Positions 1-9,137 of a stretch of 64,000 bases of DNA are shown in pieces (within the stretch, counting starts at the first letter, position 1; each line of letters begins with the position of its first letter). The DNA lies in contig NC_135718.1 in assembly GCF_964656455.1 (NCBI RefSeq), forward strand, positions 20,658,449-20,722,448. The letters are read 5' to 3'. Position numbers and translations under genes: made by a program. The notes beneath the pieces were generated by a model, which worked only from the letters and a program-made list of their open reading frames with translations, was not told the origin of the DNA and made no database searches. Origin of the DNA: Halichoerus grypus. Taxonomy: Eukaryota > Chordata > Mammalia > Carnivora > Phocidae.

Positions 1-80
1 CTGCTTTCACTGTGTCCTGAAGATTTTGGACCACTGTGTTTTCATTTTCATTTGTCTCCATGTATTTTTTAAAATTTCTC
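1..80 (-). mobile_element. L1 ORF2 fragment, inverted 5' part
   Basis: Read on the minus strand, this matches the LINE-1 ORF2 stretch between the endonuclease and reverse transcriptase domains (AATGAAAATGAAAACACA-like). It touches a plus-strand L1 piece at about position 80-81 that comes from much further downstream in ORF2. This is the head-to-head arrangement left by twin priming. The element continues off the left edge of the window, so its 5' limit is not visible. Confidence 0.65.
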
Positions 81-503
81 CTAAGGCAAGGGAAACAAAA
101 ACAAAAATAAACTATTGGGACTACACCAAAATAAAAAGCTTTTGCAAAGCAAAGGAAACCATCAGCAAAACAAAAAGATGACCTACCGAATGGGAGAAAA
201 TATTTGTAAATGATATGTCTTATAAGGGTTTAAAATCCAAAATTTATAAAGAACTTATACAACTCAACACCAAAAAAAAAAAAAAATCTGATTAATAAAT
301 GGGTAGAGGACCTGAATAGACATTTTTCCAAAGAAGGCATACGGCCAACAAACATATTAAAAGGTGTTCAACCTCACTAATCATCAGGGAAATGCAAATC
401 AAAACCAAAACAGGATATCACCTCACGCATGTCAGAATAGCTAAAATAAAAAAGACAAGAAACAACAAGTGTTGGTGAGGATGTGGAGAAAGGGGAATCT
501 TCT
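81..503 (+). mobile_element. L1 ORF2 C-terminal fragment
   Basis: Plus-strand LINE-1 ORF2 sequence running from the AAAGCTTTTGCAAAGCAAAGG region through AATCATCAGGGAAATGCAAA to GAGGATGTGGAGAAAGGGGAA. It is clearly decayed, with no open frame. It stops inside ORF2 at about 503, followed by T-rich non-L1 sequence, so the ORF2 end, 3' UTR and poly-A tail are missing. A later deletion or rearrangement must have removed them, because target-primed insertions normally keep the 3' end. Confidence 0.85.
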
Positions 504-559
504 CTCTTTTTTTTTTTTAATGGAAGTTGAATTTTGTTCCAGAAGACAGTTAATTTTCT

Positions 560-737
560 TTATTGTTTTAAAGATTTATTTATTTAAGAGAGGGGGGAGG
601 GGCAGAAGGAGAGGGAGACAAGCAGGCTCCCTGCTGAGCAGGAAGCCCAGGATGCTGGGTTCCATCCCAGGACCCTGAGCACAACCTGAGCTGAAACTGA
701 GTCCGACACTTAACCAACGAAATGACCCAGGTGCCCT
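560..737 (-). mobile_element. SINEC (tRNA-derived carnivore SINE)
   Basis: A complete minus-strand SINE: AT-rich tail (AAGATTTATTTATTT) on the left, purine-rich middle, and tRNA-derived head ending ACCCAGGTGCCC on the right. It is flanked by the TSD GAAGACAGTTAATTTTCT (542-559) and GAAGACAGTTAACTTTCT (738-755), 17 of 18 matching. The head carries several substitutions, so it is older than the 8.7-kb and 45.1-kb copies. Confidence 0.95.
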
Positions 738-755
738 GAAGACAGTTAACTTTCT

Positions 756-2395
756 GATGGATATGTTGATCCTCTCATGGCTTGATTTTAAGACTTGTTA
801 GGACAAGTCTAGAGAATCCTTTATTTCAGGGGTAAAAGTGCTTCACACACGAAGGGTGGTCTTTCTGGTATATTCAGGTAACCAGCTCTGAGAGTTCATC
901 AAGGCCATTCCACACTGGCCAGTCAAAACTACTACATTTTCCACCTTATTCTTCAGTCTTCTTCCATCTGCATTCATCTTATAGCTCCCTGGAAGCTTTT
1001 CTCTGCTAATCTTCAAAACCTCACTCTACACACACAGCTTAGCCTATGGTCAAAGACCTAATGGGACATCTTTAAATTTTGGAAGCTCCTCTTTTTAATG
1101 CAACTTTCTTCTCTTTAGTACTCTGTCCCACAAATTCAAGCCCAATTTCTGACTTCTCATTTCAATAAGGCTGCCATATTCTGCCTGAACTTTTAATTCT
1201 TTAATTCATGCCAGTCTTGAAAGTACTCTGAGTCAGAAGGCTTGAGGAACTGAGGCTTCTGTCTCATGTGTTTCTCCTCTGTCAGAAAGCACACTTCTGT
1301 GCTCCCTGTGGTCCAGTGTCTAATAATAGTTGCCACATATATTTTGTCCAGTTTTATAATTGTTTGTGTTGGGAAGGCTAGTCCAGATCTAGTTTCTCCA
1401 TCATAGGCAGAAGCAGACGTCATTTTAATTATACTCAATAGCTTCCAATGGCTGATGGCTACTTCTACCTTCACCTTTGAATAATATTATCAGGAAGATT
1501 TAATCTTATGTTATTACTTGCAACACTAATTTTTCACCCTCTCCTTAGGGATAATCATCAGGATGATAGATTAGATTATCAGTCCACCTATTATATGTAA
1601 TTTCCTGCATTGTCTGTAAGACATGAATGAAGAGAAACTTCAAAATTATTGATGTGATAAAGTAAAAATAATTAATAAGGAGAGAAAGTTGATCAGATTC
1701 ATGACATGTGAGTGGATTGGAAAGAGCAACAATATATTAGATTAAAAATTTATTACAAGATTTATCAATTTCTATGTGTAGTTTTGTCATAAGAAATTAG
1801 TATAAATTATGATGACTGCTTTTAAATACCATGGACACTGAAGAAAATAGAAAGTAGATGATGTGAAACAAAAAGATAATTTATTTTTCAGTTACAGATG
1901 AAATATCGAGTATGGAAATATGTACATCATATAGTTTATGATCCATTTTAGAGTTATTAGTATAAAATAAATACATTATCTCATTAGGGCAGTGATGGAG
2001 AACTCTGCTACCAACAATAAACTCTCATGTTCACCCATTACATGTATGCCTTAAACAGAACCATAAAAGGGGATAATGTTTACCTAAGCAAGCACAGCTG
2101 AGAGTAGGGATAGAAGACACAGTCACAGAAAAGGGCAATGTTGTCATTTTGATAAGAGTTATTAATAGTTGGTAAATTCCCATACTAGATAAACATTCTT
2201 ATAAATCTCTGTGTGTCTCCTAGCAACAAATGTCTGTTTCAAACTACATTCAGGATGCAAAAAATTAATAAAGAAAAGACTGTATAAAAATTACTTTAAA
2301 TCAGAGCAGATACATGGCTTGACATTTCAGAGAAGTTGGAGTTATGATACTTAGTTTCTCCCAATATTAAAGTGCATAACATCAAACTCAGAAGG
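756..2395. other. No recognisable feature
   Basis: About 1.6 kb of AT-rich sequence with no gene, RNA or repeat that I can name. The only open frame of note (93 codons, minus strand, 1193-1474) has no motif and no codon or splice context. Confidence 0.5.
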
Positions 2396-2486
2396 TTTAT
2401 GTGAGATTTAAATTATCCCATATAAAAATGCATCTTGTAAGTTATCTTGCACATGGCCATAATTTAATAAATGTTGATTAAATGAA
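2396..2486 (+). mobile_element. MIR fragment, 3' part
   Basis: The GATTTAAATTAT ... AATTTAATAAATGTTGATTAAATGAA layout follows the 3' half of MIR (GGATTAAATGAG ... CTCAATAAATGTT). It is heavily decayed and could instead be an L2 tail. Confidence 0.4.
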
Positions 2487-2496
2487 CACTTGCATA

Positions 2497-2640
2497 AAGT
2501 ACTATTATAATCTTCACGTTATAGGTCTGAAAATGTTGCCCAGTGGTTAAGTAACTTGACAAAGTGCTCACAGGTAGGAAGTGATAGAACTGGGGTTCTA
2601 ACACAGGGCACCTTACTCCAAAAGTCCATCTGGCTTTGAA
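2497..2640 (-). mobile_element. MIR SINE relic
   Basis: Reads as the reverse complement of MIR: GTGGTTAAGTAACTTGACAA, then CACAGGTAGGAAGTGATAGA, then a CTGGGGTTCTAACACAGGGC block corresponding to the tRNA-derived head. No TSD remains, as expected for a family older than placental radiation. Confidence 0.75.
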
Positions 2641-3439
2641 TTAAAAATATTCAAGTAGTATAATATGGAATCGTATATGCCAATACTATGAAATCATCCA
2701 ATAAGAACCATTTGGCCTTTTCCTCCCTCCTCCATTTATCCAAAAGCACTGAACAAATAGTGAAATATTTCATTTTCAATAACAAGTAACTGAGGGTGCA
2801 CTATATGGAAGGGGCTTTGTAAGGCACTGGTGTAAGAACAAAAACATAATAAAAGACTATTCTCCACAGGAAAGGACTTTGAAAGAGCTTTTTCCCAATG
2901 AGGGAAGGGAATTCCATCACTTAAGCCCCCTCCAGGCTTCTTGTCTCCTCTAAAAAGAGGAGAAGACATAATCAACTAGCAGTCAGATCTTCAAGGAAAC
3001 ATACTGGGAGCATGGAAAGGATTATAAGGGAAATAGAGGGCAGGGAGGAGGGTTTTACTACTGAAGAAACACTTGGGAAGGGAATAGCCCAGAGACACAG
3101 GTCAAAGAAGAGACTGGAATTTAATTGGAAGGTTATAGAGCACTGCCCACACCCCACATCTAACCACCACACCAACAAGGCTCTGATGCAGAAACAATGG
3201 ATTGCAGGAGAGAGAGTTGCAAAGCATAAACTGTCTCGGAGAAGTAGTACTTAGGGAAGCCCAAGGTGAAGAGAGAGACAGAAATCAGGACACTGGAGAA
3301 ATCTGAAGCTACAGCAAATATTAAAAACACCCAACTTCTAACAGATTCACATAAATCCTTATACTAAAGTCATATTTACTTCAGTTCCTGTTAACTAATA
3401 TAATGTCTGGCTTTTAAGAAGACATATAGGGCATGACAA
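2641..3439. other. No recognisable feature
   Basis: Moderately purine-rich sequence. Part of it may be the decayed 5' end of the HAL1 element that follows, but I cannot align it from memory. Short frames on both strands (60-80 codons) show no domain. Confidence 0.4.
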
Positions 3440-4720
3440 AAAAACAAGAAAAAACACTGATTGAAGAATGAAAACAATAATCAGAACCAGACTAAGTTGA
3501 CATAGATGTTGTAATTATCAGAGAGGGAATGTAAAATAACTGTGATTAATATGTTAGATCTTTAACTGAAAAGTCGGCAACATGAAAGAAGAGATGAGTA
3601 ATATAAACAGAAATCTGGAATCTGTACAAAAGAATCAAAAGGAAATGCCAGAATAATAAGAATGAAGAATGCCATTGATGATGTCATCAGCAGACTGGAC
3701 TAGGCTGAAGAAAGAATCAGTGATCTTGAAGTTAGGTCAATGGAAACCTCCCAGACTAGAAGAAGAAAAAAAAAAATGGGAAAAAAATCGTAACAGACTA
3801 TCTGAAAACTTTGGGACAATATCAAAAGGTGTTTTATATACATAATTAAAATGCCAGAAGAAGGGAGAACTGAGCAGAAGTATTTGAAGTAATAATGGAC
3901 AAAAACTTTCCAAATTAATGATATTCCTCAGAACTGGGAAGCTCAGAGAATATAAAAAATTTGACACAGACACATATCATAGTCAAACTACAGAAAAGCA
4001 AAAATAGAGAAAAAAAAAAAATCTGGAAAGAAGCCAGTTGTAGAGAAATCACCTTACTTGTGGATGTTAGAATTACAGGGTACTTGTCATAAGGAACTAT
4101 GCAAAAAAGATGAGAACAAAGGAAAATTTAGAGGGTTGAGGGAAGTGGATAGAAGCCTCCAATCTAGAATTCTATATCCAGTGAAATTATTTTAAACTGA
4201 AAGACAAAGACTTTCTCAAACAAACAAACAAAAATTAGAGGGGATTCATAGCTAACAGACATGCCTTGCAAGAAATATTAAAAGTTCTTCAGTCAGAAAG
4301 AAAACAATATATAGGCAAAAAGCTTTAGATATACATAAAGAAAGAACGAGTATCAGAAAAGGGATAAATTTAAGTCAAATAAAATGTTTTATTATTGTTA
4401 ATTAGAACAATAGTTATCTAAAAGATAGTTATGTAGTTATCTAAAAGATAACTGTTTAAAGCAATGATAGTAGTAATATATTGGATAATTGTATTAAGTG
4501 GATAAGTGAAATGAATGACTTGTCTCTCAGAATGGGATGGAGGAAGTGGGAACACTCTTCTAAGCTACTTGTACTACATGTGAGGTGGTATAATGTTATT
4601 TGAAGGCGGACTTGGAATAGATAAAAGGTATATTGTAAATTAATGGGTAATCATTAATTTAAAAAATATAATTGTTAGCTAAGAGGATATAAATGTGTCT
4701 ACTGGACTTGAACAATTAAA
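3440..4720 (+). mobile_element. HAL1 (half-L1) relic, ORF1-like body
   Basis: Follows the HAL1/L1M ORF1 region. The series includes GGGAATGTAAAATAACTGTG, GAATGCCATTGATGATGTCA, CAGCAGACTGGACTAGGCTG, GAAAGAATCAGTGATCTTGA, and then the downstream GAATTCTATATCCAGTGAAA, AAGACTTTCTCAAACAAACA, TGCCTTGCAAGAAATATTAA and GGATAAGTGAAATGAATGAC. HAL1 is a non-autonomous LINE that keeps ORF1 but lacks ORF2. The reading frame is destroyed. With the 3' module that follows, about 2.4 kb remains, close to the family's full length. Confidence 0.7.
4412..4453. repeat. Tandem/inverted repeat inside HAL1
   Basis: AGTTATCTAAAAGATAGTT (4412-4430) is repeated as AGTTATCTAAAAGATAACT (4435-4453). The second copy is a perfect 8-bp inverted repeat (AGTTATCT/AGATAACT) around an AAA loop. 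Confidence 0.9.
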
Positions 4721-5840
4721 TAACTGGATGTTGGTTGATGAGAGCCAGGTTTCTTATTATTGGAGTAGAAGGTTACCAGTAAGCAAGGGAAGTAGGCTAA
4801 ACTGATACATGTGGCAATGGATCAGAATTGGAGATATTGGAATGAACTCATGTGTAGCTTTATATAGAGATAGATGCATATAGAAATACTTATTTGTTAG
4901 TATCACAGGTTTCCATGTTATGTCAGCTGAGAGTATGTAGAATCAAGACACTTTAGCAACAAGTATACCTACCACCCGGCTCTTGGTTTCTAATGCTATT
5001 CTCCAGTAGCAGGAACCAGAAGTCCTAGGGGTTATCTGATTCTAGGACCGGGCAGGAAATATAAAGATGAGTCTGGAGCATCTTTTAATTCTGGAAAGCA
5101 AAAAAACAAACAACAAAAAACATTTAAAAAAGAGGAAAATATATATTTTGATGAGAAAATGTCAAGGGACACAGGAACCAGAGTTCCCAATGACCAAAAG
5201 TGAAATAAATTTGAGCATAAAACAAATGAATTTATATTGAAGTAAAACTCAAAGTATGCAATAAATAAGTAAATATATTATTAAGTAAATATAATATATA
5301 ATATAATACATAATATATTTATTATAAGCAAACATTATTATATATATATAATTAGAGGGAATAAATAAGTCTCCCATGAAGAGTTCTAAATAATTTATGT
5401 GGATACTCTCCTCAAGGAGATGAAGCATACCTCCACATTCCTTAAATATGGAACAAGCATACAGTATGGAAAGTGAGAATATAATATGGAAAGGGAGAAA
5501 AAGAATATAGTAGAGAAATTTACAAACACTGTCTCAGCCGGGTGATCAATATTAACATCAAAGTGATATGTCCATAGTTTATACCTATTAAATAATTTGA
5601 TGAAAATTACATTCACCTCTATGAACTCCCTCCCCAAAGCATATAACCATTGTGCAATCACAAAGAAAACATCAGATAACCTCAATAGAAGGACATGCTA
5701 CATGGTATCTGACTAGAACTTCTCAAAGTGTCAAGGTCATCAAAAAGGACAAGGAAAGTCTGAAAAACCATTATAGCCAACAGGAGCAAAAGGAATCCCA
5801 ACTACAGAATACAATGTGGCATCCTGGATCCTGAGATGGG
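4721..5840 (+). mobile_element. HAL1/L1M 3' UTR-like module
   Basis: Ancient L1M-type 3' UTR motifs in order: CCTACCACCCGGCTCTTGGT, CTCCAGTAGCAGGAACCAGA, GGGGTTATCTGATTCTAGGA, then TCTCAAAGTGTCAAGGTCAT with GGACAAGGAAAGTCTGAAAA and GTGGCATCCTGGATCCTGAG. An AT-rich tract interrupts it at 5256-5356. It most likely belongs to the same element as the HAL1 body upstream. The assignment to HAL1 rather than another L1M family is uncertain. Confidence 0.5.
5256..5356. repeat. AT-rich low-complexity tract
   Basis: Almost entirely A and T, with imperfect TAAGTAAATATATTA and TATAATATAAT repeats ending in (TA)n. Confidence 0.9.
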
Positions 5841-5844
5841 TAAT

Positions 5845-5955
5845 AGAAGGGATCCCCTACTATTATTTTATTACTGTCAATTTCTTCCTTTATGTCTGTT
5901 ATTAGTTGCTTTATATATAGTTAGGTGCTCCCATGTTGGGTGCATATTTACAATA
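5845..5955 (-). mobile_element. L1 ORF2 endonuclease-region fragment, inverted
   Basis: On the minus strand this reads as L1M ORF2 downstream of the endonuclease start: ATTGTAAATATGCACCCAAC, then GGGAGCACCTAAC, then GACATAAAGGAAGAAATTGA. The plus-strand L1 piece that follows ends at the same L1 point (CCATTGTAAA at about 6912), so the two are halves of one ORF2 segment in opposite orientation. Confidence 0.75.
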
Positions 5956-6022
5956 TAAAACCAGTACAGAGCTTAAAGCACAAAAGCAGTAAAATCAATC
6001 ATACCTATAAAAATCAGTCAAG

Positions 6023-6242
6023 GGGGATGCCTGGGTGGCTCAGTCGGTTAAGCGACTGCGTTCGGCTGGGGTCATGATCTCAGGGTCCTGGGATCGAGCC
6101 CCGCATTGGGTTCCCTGCTCAGCGGGAGGCTTGCTCCTCCCTCTCCCACTCCCCCTGCTTGTGTTTCCTCTCTTGCTGTCTTTCTCTCTGTCAAATAAAT
6201 AAATAAAATCTTTAAAAAAATAAATAAATAAAATAAAAATAA
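6023..6242 (+). mobile_element. SINEC (tRNA-derived carnivore SINE)
   Basis: A full-length plus-strand SINE: head GCCTGGGTGGCTCAGTCGGT, then GGGTCCTGGGATCGAGCCCC, a CT-rich middle of arctoid type and an (AAAT)n tail. It sits inside the L1M spacer region, so it is younger than that L1. A decayed TSD is possible: ATAAAAATCAGTCAAG at 6007-6022 against ATAAAAATAAGAAG at 6233-6246. Confidence 0.95.
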
Positions 6243-6578
6243 GAAGCGATTCACAAAATAAAAGGATCTGAAGTATGATGTCATATACATAAAATGTCAG
6301 TGAGGGGGAGTAAAAATTTAGTGCTTTTAGAATGGGTTCAAACTTATGCGACCATCAATTCAAAATAGACTTCTACACGCATAAGATATTACATATGACC
6401 CTAATGGTAACCAAAAATCAAAAACCTATAATAGATAAACAAAAAATAAAGAAAAAGGAATCCAAGCATACCACTAAAGAAAGCCATCAAACCACAATGG
6501 AAGAGATCAAGAGAAGAAAGGAACAGAAAAGAACTAAAAAAACAAAAACAAAAACAACCTTGTAAAACAAGTGACAAA

Positions 6579-6912
6579 ATGACATTGAGTACATACCTAT
6601 CAGTAATTACTTTGAATGTAAATGGGCTACATGCTCTAATCAAATGATATAGGATGACTGAATGGATAGAAAAAGAAGACTCGTCTATATGCTGCTTACA
6701 AGAGACTCACTTCAGACCTAAAGACACATACAGATTGAAAGTGAAGGGATGGAAAAACATTTACCATACAAGTGGACGTGAAAAGAAAGCTGGGGTAACA
6801 ATACTTATATCAAACAAAATAGACGCTAAAATAAAGACTAACAAGAGACAAAGACCTACACTTCATAATGATAAAGGGAAGGATCCAAGAAGAGGATATA
6901 ACCATTGTAAAA
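6579..6912 (+). pseudogene. L1 ORF2 endonuclease domain, broken 5' end
   Basis: An ORF2-like frame opens with ATG at 6579. It carries TLNVNGL, which contains the Asn of the APE-type endonuclease active site. After an in-frame TGA at 6645-6647 it continues with MTEWIEKEDSSICCLQETHF, where QETH holds the catalytic Glu. It then runs through the KGWKNIYHTSG and KKAGVTILIS blocks typical of L1 endonuclease strands. In an intact L1 this domain nicks the target DNA to start reverse transcription. Here only about 110 of roughly 1,270 residues remain, with one stop codon, and the frame runs into non-ORF2 sequence after about 6912. It is non-functional. Confidence 0.8.
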
Positions 6913-6924
6913 CTTTAATACAAG

Positions 6925-7016
6925 AAACCAAGTGTAGTGGAATATATGGGAACATTCTGTACTATCTTTGCAACTTTTCTGTGAATGTAACACTAATATA
7001 AAATAAAATTTTTCAA
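6925..7016 (+). mobile_element. L1M 3'-terminal fragment
   Basis: ATATGGGAACATTCTGTACT, ATCTTTGCAACTTTTCTGTG and TAAAATAAAATTTTTC match the last ~90 bp of L1M 3' UTRs. It lies within about 15 bp of the ORF2 start fragment, so some 5 kb of L1 is missing between them. Confidence 0.75.
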
Positions 7017-7059
7017 AAGGAAACCCACAGAATAGAATACATTTGTGAAATACATGTCT

Positions 7060-7850
7060 ATGAACATCCAGGTTATATAAAAAAAGTTATGAATTAATTT
7101 TTTCCTGGTATGAATCAATTTTTAAGACCAGACAGTCTGATAGAAAAATGGACATAAGATTTGAACTGACACTTCATGAAGATCAATGATCAATAAATAT
7201 ATCACAATTGTCTCTCTAGTCATTAGGGAGATATATATTAAAATTATAATGAAGTTCCACTACATACCACAATGAATAAGATGAAAAAGACTAAAGACTG
7301 CTAATAGCAAGTATTGGAGAGAATTTGAACAATCAGAAATCTCATCACTGTGGGCCCAGTATATATGTGTGTGTGTGTACTTACAAAACACATATACATA
7401 ATCTGTGCATTCAGTGAATATTCAGTAAATACATACATACATATATATATACATACACACACAATAGAAAAGACATGCACTTGAATATTTATAGCAGCAC
7501 TACTTGTAATCACCTAAAACTTGAGACTACTCAAAATATTATCAACAGTAAAATGGACTAAGGTATCAGATATTCAAATACCAACACTGAGATCAGAGCA
7601 TCTATAACTCCATGTAGCAATATGGGTAAAAAATTACAAATATAATGTTGAACAACAGAAGTTAAAAATAAAAGTATAATAGCTATAGGATTTCATGTCT
7701 ATGAAATATAAAACTAGACCAAAAAAAATCCCTGGCATTAGATGTCAAGAAAATGGTTTTCCTTGAACACGTGGTAACTGGAGGGAATGCAGGAAGAGAG
7801 ACTTCCAGGAGTCTCTTAATGTTCTGATTTTTGAACTAGTGTTGAACTAG
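7060..7850 (+). mobile_element. Old L1M ORF2 end and 3' UTR relic
   Basis: Very diverged L1M. Recognisable blocks are ACTGCTAATAGCAAGTATTG, TGAATATTTATAGCAGCACT (ORF2 'FIAALFTIA' region), AACAGTAAAATGGACTAAGG and ATTTCATGTCTATGAAATAT. Dinucleotide repeats have expanded inside it (7359-7466). No open frame is left. Confidence 0.6.
7359..7466. repeat. TG / TACA simple repeats
   Basis: A short (TG)n tract near 7365-7378 and an alternating TACA/TATA/CACA tract at about 7431-7462, separated by unique sequence. Confidence 0.85.
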
Positions 7851-7859
7851 TGCATTCAG

Positions 7860-8058
7860 GTTTTTTTTTTAAAGATTTTATTTATTTATTTGACAGAGAG
7901 AGACACAGCGAGAGAGGGAACACAAGCAGGGGGAGTGGGAGAGGGAGAAGCAAGCTCCTCGCAGAGCAGAGAGCCCGACGCGGGACTTGATCCCAGGACC
8001 CTGGGATCATGACCTGAGCTGAAGGCAGACGCTTAACCAACTGAGTCACCCAGGTGCC
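7860..8058 (-). mobile_element. SINEC, young arctoid type
   Basis: A complete minus-strand copy with a T-run and AAGATTTTATTTATTTATTT on the left, GACACAGCGAGAGAGGGAAC in the middle, and GAGTCACCCAGGTGCCC at the right. The TSD is CTAGTGCATTCAG (7847-7859) against CTAGTGTGTTCAG (8059-8071), 11 of 13 matching. Confidence 0.96.
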
Positions 8059-8118
8059 CTAGTGTGTTCAGTTTTTGAGAATTCATGAAGCTGCATACTT
8101 TGCCAGGTACACTTTTCT

Positions 8119-8167
8119 ATGTATATGTGTGTATATGTGTGTATATGTGTGTATATGTATATATATG
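8119..8167. repeat. (GTGTATAT)n microsatellite
   Basis: Period-8 repeat ATGTGTGTAT in about four copies, decaying into (TA)n. Confidence 0.92.
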
Positions 8168-8435
8168 CCAATATATACATATTCAAAAATATGTTAAAAT
8201 ATATAGATACGAAAACATTACAGAATAATTAAAAGAACACCCAGAAGATTCAAAAAGCCAAAAAAACCAAAGCATTAAAACCAGAGTAAAAAGAAAAAAA
8301 CAAGAATTATGTAATAATGATAAGGGGAAAAATCAAAAAAGAATCATTATATCAGAAGATCTATGTTTGGGGAATGTAATATTATGAGATATAATGCTAC
8401 ACAGTAAGCTTCTTGAGTGCCATGGACAAAGTGAA

Positions 8436-8568
8436 ATAGTATGTGTATGTGTGTCTGTGTGTGTATATAGATTTATATATTTATATATACTTTTCTTGTA
8501 TATATATAAATATACAGGTTTTATATATTCAATATTTTTATATTTTTATATTTTATATTTTAAGCCAG
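8436..8568. repeat. TG- then TA-rich simple tract
   Basis: GTGTATGTGTGTCTGTGTGT followed by long TATATTTATATA-type sequence and three TATTTTTATATTT-like units. It looks like an imperfect, expanding simple-sequence region. Confidence 0.85.
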
Positions 8569-8697
8569 GTTTGAACTCATATAAATATGGCATTTGAGTC
8601 TCTATGTCAGAGACATTGGAGAGCCTAATATGTAATATTGTAAGCGTATAAAATACTTTTGTCCTATACTTTGTTCTTTTAAAGAATGATCTGAAGA

Positions 8698-8874
8698 GGG
8701 GCGCCTGGGTGGCTCAGTCATTAAGTGTCTGCCTTTGGCTCAGGTCATGATCCACATTGGGCTCCCCGCTCAGTGGGAAGCCTGCTTTTCCCTCTGACCC
8801 TCCCCCTGCTTGTGTTCCCTCTCTTGCTGTGTCTCTGTGAAATAAATAAATAAAATCTTAAAAAAAAAAAAAAA
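8698..8874 (+). mobile_element. SINEC with internal deletion, young
   Basis: Plus-strand SINE with an intact head (GGCGCCTGGGTGGCTCAGTC) and an 18-A tail. It joins CATGATCC straight to CACATTGGGCTCC, lacking the ~20-bp block found in the other copies (CAGGGTCCTGGGATCGAGCC). The TSD is AAAGAATGATCTGAAGA (8681-8697) against AAAGAATGCTCTGAAGA (8875-8891), 16 of 17. The pure A-tail and good TSD suggest a recent insertion. Confidence 0.97.
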
Positions 8875-9111
8875 AAAGAATGCTCTGAAGAATAGATAAC
8901 ACTTCCTTGGATACACACATTAAAACTCATAGTTAGGAGCCTTCATGGTGGGATATGGTGTTGTGTAGCCCTTGCCTAATCTGGGACTGATCACTTATTC
9001 TTTAAAACTAGCAAAGCACTAGCCCCAGTTGTGATTTTCTAACCAGTTCTGTGCAATAAAGAAACACACTGAGAAAGGAGATACACCAGTTGGCCCTGTA
9101 TTTAAATAACA

Positions 9112-9137
9112 AAATGTTTTGTTTTGTTTTGTTTTTT
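9112..9137. repeat. (TTTTG)n short repeat
   Basis: About four tandem TTTTG units ending in a T-run. Confidence 0.9.

Larger units (their letters stand above)
5956..6912 (+). mobile_element. L1M inter-ORF region and ORF2 start (SINE inside)
   Basis: Runs from the L1M spacer before ORF2 (ACAGAGCTTAAAGCACAAAA, AGTGCTTTTAGAATGGGTTC, ATCAAAAACCTATAATAGAT) into the ORF2 endonuclease region, interrupted by the SINE at 6023-6242. The plus-strand match stops at about 6912 at CCATTGTAAA. It is then followed directly by an L1 3'-terminal fragment, so most of ORF2 is absent. Confidence 0.75.
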
